A stretch of DNA of 64,000 nucleotides from an uncultured Treponema sp. (GTDB lineage Bacteria > Spirochaetota > Spirochaetia > Treponematales > Treponemataceae), in NCBI GenBank assembly GCA_934718065.1, contig CAKUZR010000002.1, positions 1 through 64,000 of the forward strand, in the 5' to 3' direction. The notes beneath the pieces were generated by a model. The model had not been told where the DNA came from, did no database searches, and saw only the letters and a program-made list of their open reading frames with translations. A program made the translations under genes and the position numbers. Positions within the stretch are counted from its first letter, which is position 1. Each line of letters opens with the position of its first letter. Of this stretch, positions 50,573 through 59,247 are shown piece by piece.

Positions 50573-50604
50573 TAATGATAAGTTATCAAAATGGAGCAGA
50601 TAAG

Positions 50605-51528
50605 ATGAAAAAATTATTATCAATTTTGTTAGCCGCGCTTTTTGCGGCAAGTGTGTTTACTTCTTGTTCATCAGATGATGATGGAGATAAGTTTGAAGCT
50701 GGATGGTATTGGGTTACAGAAGATGTAGCCTATGATGGTGGTGATAGAGGCAAATATTACTGTTTAATATCATTTGACAAAAATGGAAATATAGATGAAT
50801 CATACGATTATTATGGCAAATGTGATTTGTATGATTACTATACTGAAAAAGATGAAAATTTCAGTATTCCGGAAACAATACCTCTCGAAAAAAGATATTA
50901 CAAAGACAATTCTAAATATGATTGGGAAAAAGTTACATATCAGGAGCTGAAAGGATATGTTGATAATAAAAAAGCGTACAGAGCTGAAAAAGACTGTAAT
51001 ATTCTTTTGAGTGACCTGAAAAAAGCCTCAGAACGCAAGTATACATGGGGAAACGGAACATCAGACGAAGGTTCTGATGATGAAAATCAAAGCCAGGCAA
51101 CCGTTGAGCAGCTGGAAAAATTTGAGCAAGGTTGGTGGTGGGTTTTTGAAACAGAGCGGTATGAAGGTAACGATGGCACAGAAGAAGTTTATTATAGTTG
51201 TTATTTAGTAAAATATGGTTCTGATTATGAGCATACAGGAGAATATTTTGCAGAGGCTAAATCAGGCGGCTGGACGGGCGATAAAGAAAATCTTGTTTGC
51301 ACACAGTCTTTGGATGATGAAAAATGTAAATGGATAGATGATTATAATCCAGAAGAATCTTATGACGCAAGCTGGTTTCCACCAATCAATTACAAAGTAG
51401 TTTCAAAGTATATTGATAAGGAATTTAAACGTCCTGACAAAGATGATGGATATCTATATACAACATATATTCTGAAAAAAGCATCTCCAGAGGATGAAAA
51501 TTTTCCGAATTGGGCAACTAAAGAATAA
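50605..51528 (+). CDS. Hypothetical lipoprotein
   Basis: A 307-residue protein with a lipoprotein signal (MKKLLSILLAALFAASVFTSC; the Cys is at about residue 21). The body is acidic, aromatic and Tyr/Trp/Asp-rich, with two related halves that each begin with a GWYWV or GWWWVFE segment (residues about 34 and 170), suggesting an internal duplication. I chose ATG 50605 over the longer frame because it follows GGAG and begins a clean signal peptide. No family is recognised. The G9 tract upstream may control its expression. Confidence 0.72.
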   Translation: MKKLLSILLAALFAASVFTSCSSDDDGDKFEAGWYWVTEDVAYDGGDRGKYYCLISFDKNGNIDESYDYYGKCDLYDYYTEKDENFSIPETIPLEKRYYKDNSKYDWEKVTYQELKGYVDNKKAYRAEKDCNILLSDLKKASERKYTWGNGTSDEGSDDENQSQATVEQLEKFEQGWWWVFETERYEGNDGTEEVYYSCYLVKYGSDYEHTGEYFAEAKSGGWTGDKENLVCTQSLDDEKCKWIDDYNPEESYDASWFPPINYKVVSKYIDKEFKRPDKDDGYLYTTYILKKASPEDENFPNWATKE

Positions 51529-51735
51529 ATAAAACTTTCATATCTATGTTTGCAATCCGTCTGTTGTTTTAGCAGGCGGATTCGGTTGATTATAGCTGCT
51601 GGTCATTATATACTGTTAATACCTTAATTTTACGTTGTTTGAGTAACAGTTCTCACTTTATAACGTCAAAATACAACTTATGACAAAACTCGCAACAATT
51701 TGCACAAAAAAATCTTATAGAAGCAGTTAAAACCT

Positions 51736-52713
51736 ATGGAAAAAGAAATAGCTATTTTCAAGACAGATAAAGAAACAATAAACGTTGAAGTTATTTTTGA
51801 AGATGATACTGTCTGGCTTACACAAGAACAGATGGCTCAGCTTTTTGAAAAATCAAAGTCTACAATCAATGAGCATATCAAAAATATCTTTGCAGAAAAA
51901 GAATTAAATGAACAAGAGGTTATAAAGAAATTCGGAAATTCCGAATTTCAACAGAAAGCACCATATTATTACAATCTCGATGTCATCATTTCCGTAGGTT
52001 ACCGGGTAAAATCCATTCGTGGAACTCAGTTCCGGCAGTGGGCGACAAAACGGCTTAATGAGTATATCCGCAAAGGTTTTACGCTGGACGACAACCGTTT
52101 AAAGCAGCTTGGCGGCGGCGATTATTGGAAAGAGCTTATGACCCGCATCCGTGATATTCGCGCCAGCGAGAAAGTCTTTTATCGCCAGGTTCTGGATATT
52201 TACGCTACGAGCATTGATTACAATCCTCGTTCCGACACTTCAATTGAATTTTTCAAGAAAGTTCAGAACAAGATGCGTTTTGCGGTTCATGGCCAGACCG
52301 CTGCGGAAGTTATTTACAACCGTGCCGATGCTGAAAAAGAATTCATGGGGCTTAAAACATTTGAAGGCAGCCGCCCGCATTTAAAAGATGCTGTTGTCGC
52401 AAAAAATTATCTTGATGAAAAAGAGCTTCGCGCGCTCGGCCAGATTGTTTCTGGATATTTGGATTTTGCGGAGCGTCAGGCAGATCGGAAGCAGCCAATG
52501 ACAATGAAAGACTGGGCTGAACATCTTGATAAAATCCTTATGATGAGCGGAGAACAGCTTTTGCATGGCAACGGCTCAGTTTCTCATGAAAAGGCGATTG
52601 AAAAAGCCACAAATGAATATAAAAAATATCAGCAGAAAACTTTGAGCGATGTTGAAAATGATTTCCTGAATTCTATAAAAGAAATTGAGGATAAGACCAA
52701 ACAGAAGAAATAA
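51736..52713 (+). CDS. RhuM family protein
   Basis: A 325-residue protein of the virulence RhuM family, which is common on mobile elements and pathogenicity islands. Motifs are VEVIFEDDTVWLTQEQMAQL (an N-terminal helix-turn-helix-like region), INEHIKNIFAEKELNEQE, YNLDVIISVGYRVKSIRGTQ and FRQWATKRLNEYIRKGF, and a C-terminal part with GHGNGSVSHEKAIEKA-type helices. RhuM is thought to bind DNA or act in toxin-like systems, but its function is not established. It is cargo of the element. Confidence 0.85.
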   Translation: MEKEIAIFKTDKETINVEVIFEDDTVWLTQEQMAQLFEKSKSTINEHIKNIFAEKELNEQEVIKKFGNSEFQQKAPYYYNLDVIISVGYRVKSIRGTQFRQWATKRLNEYIRKGFTLDDNRLKQLGGGDYWKELMTRIRDIRASEKVFYRQVLDIYATSIDYNPRSDTSIEFFKKVQNKMRFAVHGQTAAEVIYNRADAEKEFMGLKTFEGSRPHLKDAVVAKNYLDEKELRALGQIVSGYLDFAERQADRKQPMTMKDWAEHLDKILMMSGEQLLHGNGSVSHEKAIEKATNEYKKYQQKTLSDVENDFLNSIKEIEDKTKQKK

Positions 52714-52874
52714 TCATAAAAATTCTGTCATAAATTAATCGGCTAAATTCCAAGTTTTAAAATAAATTCGTAAAAAAACTATAAATAAAGCTGTTTTTTT
52801 TATCAAAGTGTCATTCTATGGCATTGAAAGGTTTTATAATATCCTGTATAAAGAATTTTATAGGAGCAGATAAA

Positions 52875-54260
52875 ATGAAAAAAATTATTTCTTTAGCAGG
52901 GGCTTTTTGTCTTTCTTTTGCAGTATTTGCGGCGGAACTTCCTACTGGTCAGAATGTGAGCGTCCGCGATGTTAATATGGTTGACGGCCGCATTGTTTCG
53001 GCGGTTTTGCCGAATCCGGTTGAATTTGAAACTTCAATTGGAAAAATATCTTCATCAGCGAATAAAAAAGCTGAATTTTATGAGAATGGTTCTTTGAAGA
53101 AGATTTATTCAGAAGAAAATGTTGTTTTCAAAGGCGGCGAGAACAGCGTGAAACTAAAATCGCCTTATGAATTCTATGATTCCGGAGAATTGAAATCCGC
53201 TAAGATAAGCTACGTGACCGAAGCGGTGATTTTGAAAACTCCAGTTGGAAATCTTGAGGCGATAAGAAATGCTGAAATATCGTTTTTCAAGGATGGAAGC
53301 GTTGAGTCTTTCAAGGTTTCACAGCACAACAAGCAGGTTCCTTTCAATTTGAAGGGCGGCTACAAGGATTTGTCTGTAATAAGTTTCTATGAAAGCGGAA
53401 ATGTAAAGCAGCTTACGCCGAATGTGTCGAACTTGTACAAGGGGCTGGGCATTAATTTGAAGGCGAACACTGAAATCTGCTTTTATGACGGAAAACGTGT
53501 GAAATCATTTATTCCTGATGACGGCGCTGTTCTTAAATCCGGTGAAAAAAGTTTTCCTCTTGTAAAAGACAAGGAGCTTGAACTGTTTGAGGATGGAAGC
53601 GTAAAAAAAATGGCGATAGACTGCGCTTATTCAGATTTTAAGCTGGGCGGAATTCCGTTTATATATGCAACTGTTGCCGGCAGCTTGCAGCTTTCTAGTC
53701 AGAATGCGTCTGCGCTGGTGGAATTTTACGAGAACGGCGCGTTGAAATCTGTGGATGCAATTTATAAAAGCCGATATGTGGATGAATTTCCTGTTGTCGC
53801 GCTGATAAATGACAATATTGTTTCTGCAAACCGCATTGAATTTTCTGAGGCCGGAAAGCCTGTGATGATAAGTTTCTTCGCTCCTGTGCTTGTCGGCGCG
53901 GAGGCTGTTGAGGGCGATTCCTGGAGCTACAAGCTTAATTTGCTTAATTCAAACTATTTTTCAAATATAAAGCCAAGAACTGAATCGATGTATTATTATA
54001 TCTGGAGAATTTATTCGCCGGAAAATTCCGCTGAAAGCTATTGCACCGGGCGCGAGGTTGATGATTCAGAATCGGATTATTTCTATACAAAGGAAACTGT
54101 CGGAATAATCACAGTCCGCGATAAAAAAATCGCAGCTGTTTCCGGCGCGAAAAATCTTAGTGCTTTTTCAGACTTGATTTTTGATGAATCAGGAAATCTT
54201 TCCGGCTACACAGTAAAAAATGAAGAGAATAAAACTGTTTTTGTTCCTCTTCAAAAATAA
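52875..54260 (+). CDS. Exported protein with YwqK/MORN-like repeats
   Basis: A 461-residue protein with a signal peptide (about 1-20, MKKIISLAGAFCLSFAVFA). At least seven short repeats of the form FYENGSLKK, FYDSGELKS, FFKDGSVES, FYESGNVKQ, LFEDGSVKK and FYENGALKS are spread through it; these are the YwqK-type repeats. YwqK proteins occur in polymorphic-toxin immunity loci and as surface proteins. ATG 52875 has GGAG upstream. It is followed by a terminator. No catalytic site is seen. Confidence 0.78.
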   Translation: MKKIISLAGAFCLSFAVFAAELPTGQNVSVRDVNMVDGRIVSAVLPNPVEFETSIGKISSSANKKAEFYENGSLKKIYSEENVVFKGGENSVKLKSPYEFYDSGELKSAKISYVTEAVILKTPVGNLEAIRNAEISFFKDGSVESFKVSQHNKQVPFNLKGGYKDLSVISFYESGNVKQLTPNVSNLYKGLGINLKANTEICFYDGKRVKSFIPDDGAVLKSGEKSFPLVKDKELELFEDGSVKKMAIDCAYSDFKLGGIPFIYATVAGSLQLSSQNASALVEFYENGALKSVDAIYKSRYVDEFPVVALINDNIVSANRIEFSEAGKPVMISFFAPVLVGAEAVEGDSWSYKLNLLNSNYFSNIKPRTESMYYYIWRIYSPENSAESYCTGREVDDSESDYFYTKETVGIITVRDKKIAAVSGAKNLSAFSDLIFDESGNLSGYTVKNEENKTVFVPLQK

Positions 54261-54276
54261 AAATAGCTGATATCTG

Positions 54277-54305
54277 CGGCCGCTGTGCAGAGCGGTCGTT
54301 TTTTT
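54277..54305 (+). terminator. Terminator after the YwqK-repeat gene
   Basis: CGGCCGCT (54277-54284) and AGCGGTCG (54291-54298) form an 8-base stem with one G-T pair, followed by seven T residues. Confidence 0.85.
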
Positions 54306-54350
54306 CTGAATATGTTGTATAATAGGTTTGAATTATTTGGAGCGGTCAGA

Positions 54351-54758
54351 ATGAAGAAATATCTTTTGGTTTTGCAGGCGGCGGTTCTTGCGCTTTTTTT
54401 TGTTTCTTGCGATGGAAAATTCACTTCAACTGTTGTTGTTAAGAATTTGAGCCAGGCGGAAAAAGGCAATTATGATGACGAAATCACGGAAATTATGGTT
54501 TCAGAGGGAACTTCCGAAAACTATAAGACTGTCTGGAGCGGAAATCTTAAATACAACCATAAAGTTTCCTATGACATAGATTCCGGAAAATACTGCATAA
54601 AAATAAAAGGAGCCAGAATCTACACAAGCGGAACTGAAAAGGAAATAAATGAAACTTGCAGCAAGGGAAATCCTATTGAATTTAAAAACTGCGATTCCAT
54701 TCTTTTTGTCTGGGACGGAACTTCTTTGGTGAACAAGGGCGATATAGACCAGGATTAA
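54351..54758 (+). CDS. Small lipoprotein
   Basis: A 135-residue protein with a lipoprotein signal (MKKYLLVLQAAVLALFFVSC, lipobox FFVSC). The mature part is polar with a beta-rich pattern (KFTSTVVVKNLSQAE, YDIDSGKYCIKIKGARIYTS) and two conserved Cys in the tail. GGAG precedes ATG 54351. TATAAT at 54318-54323 may be the -10 of its promoter. Unknown function. Confidence 0.72.
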   Translation: MKKYLLVLQAAVLALFFVSCDGKFTSTVVVKNLSQAEKGNYDDEITEIMVSEGTSENYKTVWSGNLKYNHKVSYDIDSGKYCIKIKGARIYTSGTEKEINETCSKGNPIEFKNCDSILFVWDGTSLVNKGDIDQD

Positions 54759-54764
54759 TGTAAT

Positions 54765-54827
54765 TCAGTGGAAATCACTCTTTTCCAGTGAAAGCATTTC
54801 TTTCTGGTTTATTTCTTTTTCTGACAT
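54765..54827 (-). CDS. Possible 20-residue peptide after the PilZ gene
   Basis: On the minus strand GAGGAG is followed by ATG and MSEKEINQKEMLSLEKSDFH, then TGA. It lies 29 bases after the PilZ gene. The ribosome binding site is good, but a 20-residue frame is weak evidence; it may be a truncated gene start. Confidence 0.25.
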   Translation of the reverse strand: MSEKEINQKEMLSLEKSDFH

Positions 54828-54856
54828 TTTCACATCTCCTCTAAGTTCATGTTTTT

Positions 54857-55522
54857 CTAAAGGCTGCAAATCCGTTTTTGCCACATGAACGAGATTGGTT
54901 CAAGAAAATAAAGGCTCAGGCGAAGGTAGTTTCCTGAAATGCAGTTTCTGTTCACAACGATTGCAAACTGGACAATTTTTTCCGGCGGATTTTCAAATGA
55001 AAAAAGAAGTTTTATGCGTTCGCCGGTTTTTATTTCTGACATTCTGCTTGTAATCATTGCGCCGTGGACGCTTGCGTTGTTTACAAAGCACTGGATTTTC
55101 TGGTCATTGTACAGAAAATGCTGCACAGGGGAAGAAAATCCGAATTTTTTGAAATTGCTTGTTCCGACTTCAAATCGTTCTTCGCTTCTGCGTGTGCAGC
55201 TTCTTACTGTTTTTTTCAGGAATAAAAGTTTCAGGCACATTTCGTCAGGAAGATTTTTTTTGAAAATAAGCATGTAGCAGTTCGAGAACATTTCTATGGA
55301 AACGCTTTCTGTGTCGCATGGAATTTCTATATTCTGGTCAGCTGTGACAATTTTCAAAGTTCCTGGCGAAACAATCGGTGCGGAGGCTGTGACAATCCAG
55401 CGGTTCATTTCCATAAAAATTGGCCGGACAATAATCTGCTCCATGGAATCTGTTGTAAAAAATGTTTCTATTATATTCATAAATTTCAAAGCGTCCGAAG
55501 CGATGATTGAATTGTCTGCCAT
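54857..55522 (-). CDS. PilZ-domain protein
   Basis: A 221-residue cytoplasmic protein. Near residue 110, CTRRSEERFEVG contains the RxxxR c-di-GMP-binding motif of PilZ domains, and near residue 148 CFVNNASVHGAMI contains (N)xSxxG, the second motif. The N-terminal 100 residues (a YcgR-N-like region) precede it. PilZ proteins act as c-di-GMP receptors. It follows the TrbJ/TrbE/TraG operon in the same direction, so c-di-GMP may regulate transfer. Binding is inferred. Confidence 0.75.
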   Translation of the reverse strand: MADNSIIASDALKFMNIIETFFTTDSMEQIIVRPIFMEMNRWIVTASAPIVSPGTLKIVTADQNIEIPCDTESVSIEMFSNCYMLIFKKNLPDEMCLKLLFLKKTVRSCTRRSEERFEVGTSNFKKFGFSSPVQHFLYNDQKIQCFVNNASVHGAMITSRMSEIKTGERIKLLFSFENPPEKIVQFAIVVNRNCISGNYLRLSLYFLEPISFMWQKRICSL

Positions 55523-55570
55523 AAAATTACTCCTTCAAAACTTTTTGTGTCTGTTTTTTCCTGGTTGTTT

Positions 55571-56491
55571 TTAGAAATTTATAAAGCCTTCATCTCTTTC
55601 AAGAAGTTTCTGCCTGGATTCTGCCTGCTGCTGAAGTTCAAGCTCTTTTTGCTGCGCGTCGCGGCGGTCTTTCCAGGCAAGCCATGCGAAGCTGTTCTGA
55701 AGCGCGCTCTGGAGTTCTGAAAGTTTTTCGCCGTTCAGTTTTTCCAGCAGAAGCTGCGACTGGATCAGCTCTTTTTCTGTAAGGTCTTCGCCGTCAAAGA
55801 TTTTCTTGATGATTGCGTTGGTTTTTGCCGCTTCTTCGCTCATGCGAAGCTCTTCTACTTTTGCATTTGCGTTCGCCATTACTGTTGTGACTTGCTCCTG
55901 CATCTGCTTGTCAAGGTTTTTCACCATTGCAAAGTTTTTTGGGTTCAGGCCGTATTTCTGCCAGATAAGCTGCTTTTCTTCCGGAGTAAGTTCTTTCACA
56001 AGCTCCTCGCAGGCCGCGGAAAAATCGTTTTTTTCCATTTCAATTGAATCTCTCACAATGTCAATCAGTGTCTTGTCTTTGTCGCCAAGCCCGGCAAGGT
56101 CTTTCATTGAAAAAGTTTTGTTTCCGATTGTCATGTTTTCTTTTTCAAATGTGTCGCGGACTTTCCGGATATTGTTCAGCTGGCGGTTCACCTGTTTTGT
56201 CGCGTCCTTGATTTCATCGCGGATGTCGAAATTTTCAAGAAGATTTCCGTCGTTGAAGTCAATGTCCTCAAATTTCCAGCTTTTCGCCTGCTCTATTGCC
56301 TGCTGGATTTGCTGGTAGTTCTGTTCTATCATCTGGAGCGTGTTCATAATCTGGTCATATCCCTGATAGAATCTGTCTATTGCAGAAAGCCAGTTGGCCG
56401 CGTCGAAAACCGGATAGCCGCTTGAAAATCCCTGAACCGCGGCTAAAATCATAACTGCCGCTGAAATTATTATTTTTTTTGCTTTGTTCAT
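55571..56491 (-). CDS. trbJ: TrbJ/VirB5-type T4SS protein
   Basis: A 306-residue exported protein (signal peptide about 1-24, MNKAKKIIISAAVMILAAVQ). The mature part begins with the pattern seen in TrbJ, FDAANWLSAIDRFYQGYDQI, followed by helical coiled-coil stretches (YQQIQQAIEQAKSWKFEDID, core) and a Gln/Glu-rich end. VirB5-like proteins sit at the tip of the conjugative pilus. It follows trbE in one operon (the ATG is just after its stop). Confidence 0.8.
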   Translation of the reverse strand: MNKAKKIIISAAVMILAAVQGFSSGYPVFDAANWLSAIDRFYQGYDQIMNTLQMIEQNYQQIQQAIEQAKSWKFEDIDFNDGNLLENFDIRDEIKDATKQVNRQLNNIRKVRDTFEKENMTIGNKTFSMKDLAGLGDKDKTLIDIVRDSIEMEKNDFSAACEELVKELTPEEKQLIWQKYGLNPKNFAMVKNLDKQMQEQVTTVMANANAKVEELRMSEEAAKTNAIIKKIFDGEDLTEKELIQSQLLLEKLNGEKLSELQSALQNSFAWLAWKDRRDAQQKELELQQQAESRQKLLERDEGFINF

Positions 56492-58975
56492 TTAATCCTC
56501 CAGCAAATATTTGTACTCAATGTTTTTTGCCTGTAGAACTTCTTCCACAAGCTCTTTTCCTGTGTTGCGGCCGAATTTTTCTTCTATTTTATCCAGCAGC
56601 GCATTGTCTGTTGTGGATGTTGTGATTATGGCTAGCTGCAGTTCATCCAGGAGCAGCTGGAACTTCCGGCAGCCAAGCGATGACTTGTAGTAATAATCGC
56701 GCTGTTTTTGCATTTTGCCCGCAAGAAGGTGAATTTCCGCATCGTCAAGTCCGAACTGCCTGTAGCCTTCCGCGGAAAGAGGCGTTTCCGCATTTTCATC
56801 CGCAAGATAGATTTTTGTAGGACACTGGGAAACAATTGTGTGCGCAATCGGACTTTTCAGAACATCCTCAATTTCCTGTGTGGCAAAGACTACTGCGACA
56901 TTCAGCTTTCTCAGCGTTTTCAGCCATACTGCGATTTCTTTCGCAAAAATTTCATTCTGAAAAAAGGTATGCGCTTCATCCAGAACAAGCATTACTGGCG
57001 AGCCGTCAAACTGCTTTTCACACTGGTGAAGAAGAAATGACAGCGCCGGCGTGACGCATGCGCTTGAAAGAGACATAAGGCTTCCCATTTCTATCATTGT
57101 CCAGTTTTTGCCCCAGAGAATATTTGTGCTTCTTGCGTCAAAAAGCGAGCCGTATTCGCCGCCTAAAATATACGGTCCGAGCGCATCCTGGATGATGTTT
57201 CTTCCTGTCGCCGGGTCCTGGTAGTCGGAATACTGCCAGAAGCTTGTAAGGTCGCGGTTTTCCGGAGTTTTTGTCTGAAGAATTTTCAGCGTGTTGAATA
57301 TCGATGCGCGGATTGCGGCGTTTATTTCAACTTTCTGCTCCACCAGAAGAATCTGGATGAACTCGCTTGCCCAGCGCAAATCCTGCGGGCTTTCCAGCTC
57401 CCTTAGCGGCTGGAATGTTATTGTCTTGTCGAATCCTGGCTCCAGGTAAAGACCGCCGGAACATATTGTAAGATTTCTGGCGGAACGTCCTTTGTCAAAA
57501 ATTATGACTTTTCCGGTCAGCTCTTTTTTCCAGCTTATTTCAAGAAGTCCAAGAAGCGTTGATTTTCCGGCTCCGGTCTGTCCTCCGATGAATGTGTGTC
57601 CTACCTGGCCGACATGAAGGTTCAGATAGAACGGCATTTTGAAGTCAGTTCCGCATACTACCAGCGGCGCGCCGTTTCCGCTTACGGACTTCATGAACGG
57701 ATTTTCTTCAAGTCCTGCCCATATCGAGCTTACCGGAATGATATGGCAGGTGTTGCTCGTTGAAACAAAGAGTTCCCTTTTGTTTGCGTAGATATTTCCC
57801 GGCTGCATTGAAAGAAACGCCTGCAGAAGGTTTACTGTTTCCTCCTTGCATGAAAATCCTGTGCTTGTGACAATTTCCTGTATGTATTCAGCCTTGCTTT
57901 TCACTTTTTTTATGTCTTTGTCCCAGACCATTATGTTCGAGCAGTAGTCGCCGTAGCCTTCATCGCCCATTGTAAGTTCTACGCTTGCGTTCAATGCGTC
58001 GTCTTCCTGGGCAAGAGCCGCGCGGTTTTCTGTGCCTCCGCCTGTTGTGTGGGTCGCTGAATTTATTGCCATCTGCGCAAGGCTTGTTACGCTTCCGTGG
58101 TAGCTTTCGCCTTTCTTCTTGATTTTTTTGAGCGCGTTCTGCTTTGAGTAGCACATGAATCTTGTGCTCCAGCGAAGCTCGCAGTCGGCTTTGTTCAGCT
58201 CGTCGAACATTGCCGGAACGGTTGCGCCTGGAAAAGAATTTATTGAGATTATCGATGCGTAGTTTTTCCCGAGTTTCAGCGGTATTGAATTTTCAAGAGT
58301 TTCATCCGTGATTATCCTGTCAATAAAAAGAGAACGCTGCGCTTCCGGAACAATCATCTTGTGCCAGTTGAATGAAACTGATGTGTGGATGAATGTCGCA
58401 AGCTCCGAGGTTCCCAGCATCCTTATTTCCATTGCGGTCTTTAAAATGCCGGCTGTCTTGTTTGTGGCGCTTTTAAAGTAGCGGATTTCTTTTTCAATGA
58501 GTTCTTTTTCATCTGTTTCTGTCCGCGTGCCGTCTTTCTTCTTGAAGAAAACCGATGAAAGCTTCATTTCCGCCATTTTAGGCAGCTTGTATGTGAAAAT
58601 AAGAAAATACCGGTTTGTGTACTGCGTGTTTCCGTACAGATAGTTTATTTCGCGGTCACGCTCAATAAGAAACGCTGTGAGATTTTCAAATTTCGAGGCT
58701 GGATATTTGTTGTTTATCCTGCGCTGAAGCTCAAACTGGACTGTCCAGTTTTCCCCGAGCTGAATGATTGCGTTGTTGAAAAGGTTTGAAAGTCCGTTCA
58801 CTCTGCTCATGCTTGAAGAACCTAGGTCCGGAGCGACAAATTCGTATGCGCACATAAGCGCGTCGCCTTTCAGGTAGCAGATTCCGTTTTCCGCAAAAAG
58901 CTGCCACGGACAGATCGAGCTTAGTTTTGATTCCACTCTGTGGTACGGCTTGAAATTCAAATGTTCAAAAATCAT
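56492..58975 (-). CDS. trbE: VirB4/TrbE-type conjugation ATPase
   Basis: An 827-residue ATPase that powers the secretion channel. The C-terminal half has Walker A FIGGQTGAGKSTLLGLL (near residue 460), Walker B VMLVLDEAHTFF, and the VirB4 motifs TIVSQCPTKIYLADENAET and GLDDAEIHLLAGKM (cores). The N-terminal half is the typical VirB4 N domain. ATG 58975 (IFEHLNFKPYHR) has GAGG upstream, just past the trbD stop; the longer frame would overlap trbD. Confidence 0.93.
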   Translation of the reverse strand: MIFEHLNFKPYHRVESKLSSICPWQLFAENGICYLKGDALMCAYEFVAPDLGSSSMSRVNGLSNLFNNAIIQLGENWTVQFELQRRINNKYPASKFENLTAFLIERDREINYLYGNTQYTNRYFLIFTYKLPKMAEMKLSSVFFKKKDGTRTETDEKELIEKEIRYFKSATNKTAGILKTAMEIRMLGTSELATFIHTSVSFNWHKMIVPEAQRSLFIDRIITDETLENSIPLKLGKNYASIISINSFPGATVPAMFDELNKADCELRWSTRFMCYSKQNALKKIKKKGESYHGSVTSLAQMAINSATHTTGGGTENRAALAQEDDALNASVELTMGDEGYGDYCSNIMVWDKDIKKVKSKAEYIQEIVTSTGFSCKEETVNLLQAFLSMQPGNIYANKRELFVSTSNTCHIIPVSSIWAGLEENPFMKSVSGNGAPLVVCGTDFKMPFYLNLHVGQVGHTFIGGQTGAGKSTLLGLLEISWKKELTGKVIIFDKGRSARNLTICSGGLYLEPGFDKTITFQPLRELESPQDLRWASEFIQILLVEQKVEINAAIRASIFNTLKILQTKTPENRDLTSFWQYSDYQDPATGRNIIQDALGPYILGGEYGSLFDARSTNILWGKNWTMIEMGSLMSLSSACVTPALSFLLHQCEKQFDGSPVMLVLDEAHTFFQNEIFAKEIAVWLKTLRKLNVAVVFATQEIEDVLKSPIAHTIVSQCPTKIYLADENAETPLSAEGYRQFGLDDAEIHLLAGKMQKQRDYYYKSSLGCRKFQLLLDELQLAIITTSTTDNALLDKIEEKFGRNTGKELVEEVLQAKNIEYKYLLED

Positions 58976-58976
58976 A

Positions 58977-59231
58977 TTATCCCTCGTAAACGTCTTTCTG
59001 CATAAGGTTTTCCAGCGCGAAGTCAATTGTAAGCGGATCTTTCTTGCATATAATCCGGCAGATAATGATTCCGGCTATTCCTATGACAATCGCATAGATA
59101 TTTGTAAGAGCGCATATAATCAGCGTTATAAATCCTATGACGTAAAAGGCTTTTTCTCCGATTCCGAAGAAAAGTTTCTTTTCCATAAGTGAAACGTGCA
59201 CCGGCCTTGAAAAATCTTCATATTCATCCAT
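58977..59231 (-). CDS. trbD: TrbD/VirB3-type membrane protein
   Basis: An 84-residue protein with the VirB3 pattern: SRPVHVSLMEKKLFFGIGEK at the N-terminus, and two adjacent membrane segments (about 28-65, AFYVIGFITLIICALTNIYA and IVIGIAGIIICRIICKKDPL). VirB3 works with VirB4, and the gene is directly upstream of it in the same operon. Good call for a small protein. Confidence 0.85.
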   Translation of the reverse strand: MDEYEDFSRPVHVSLMEKKLFFGIGEKAFYVIGFITLIICALTNIYAIVIGIAGIIICRIICKKDPLTIDFALENLMQKDVYEG

Positions 59232-59247
59232 AAAAATCTCCTTTTTA

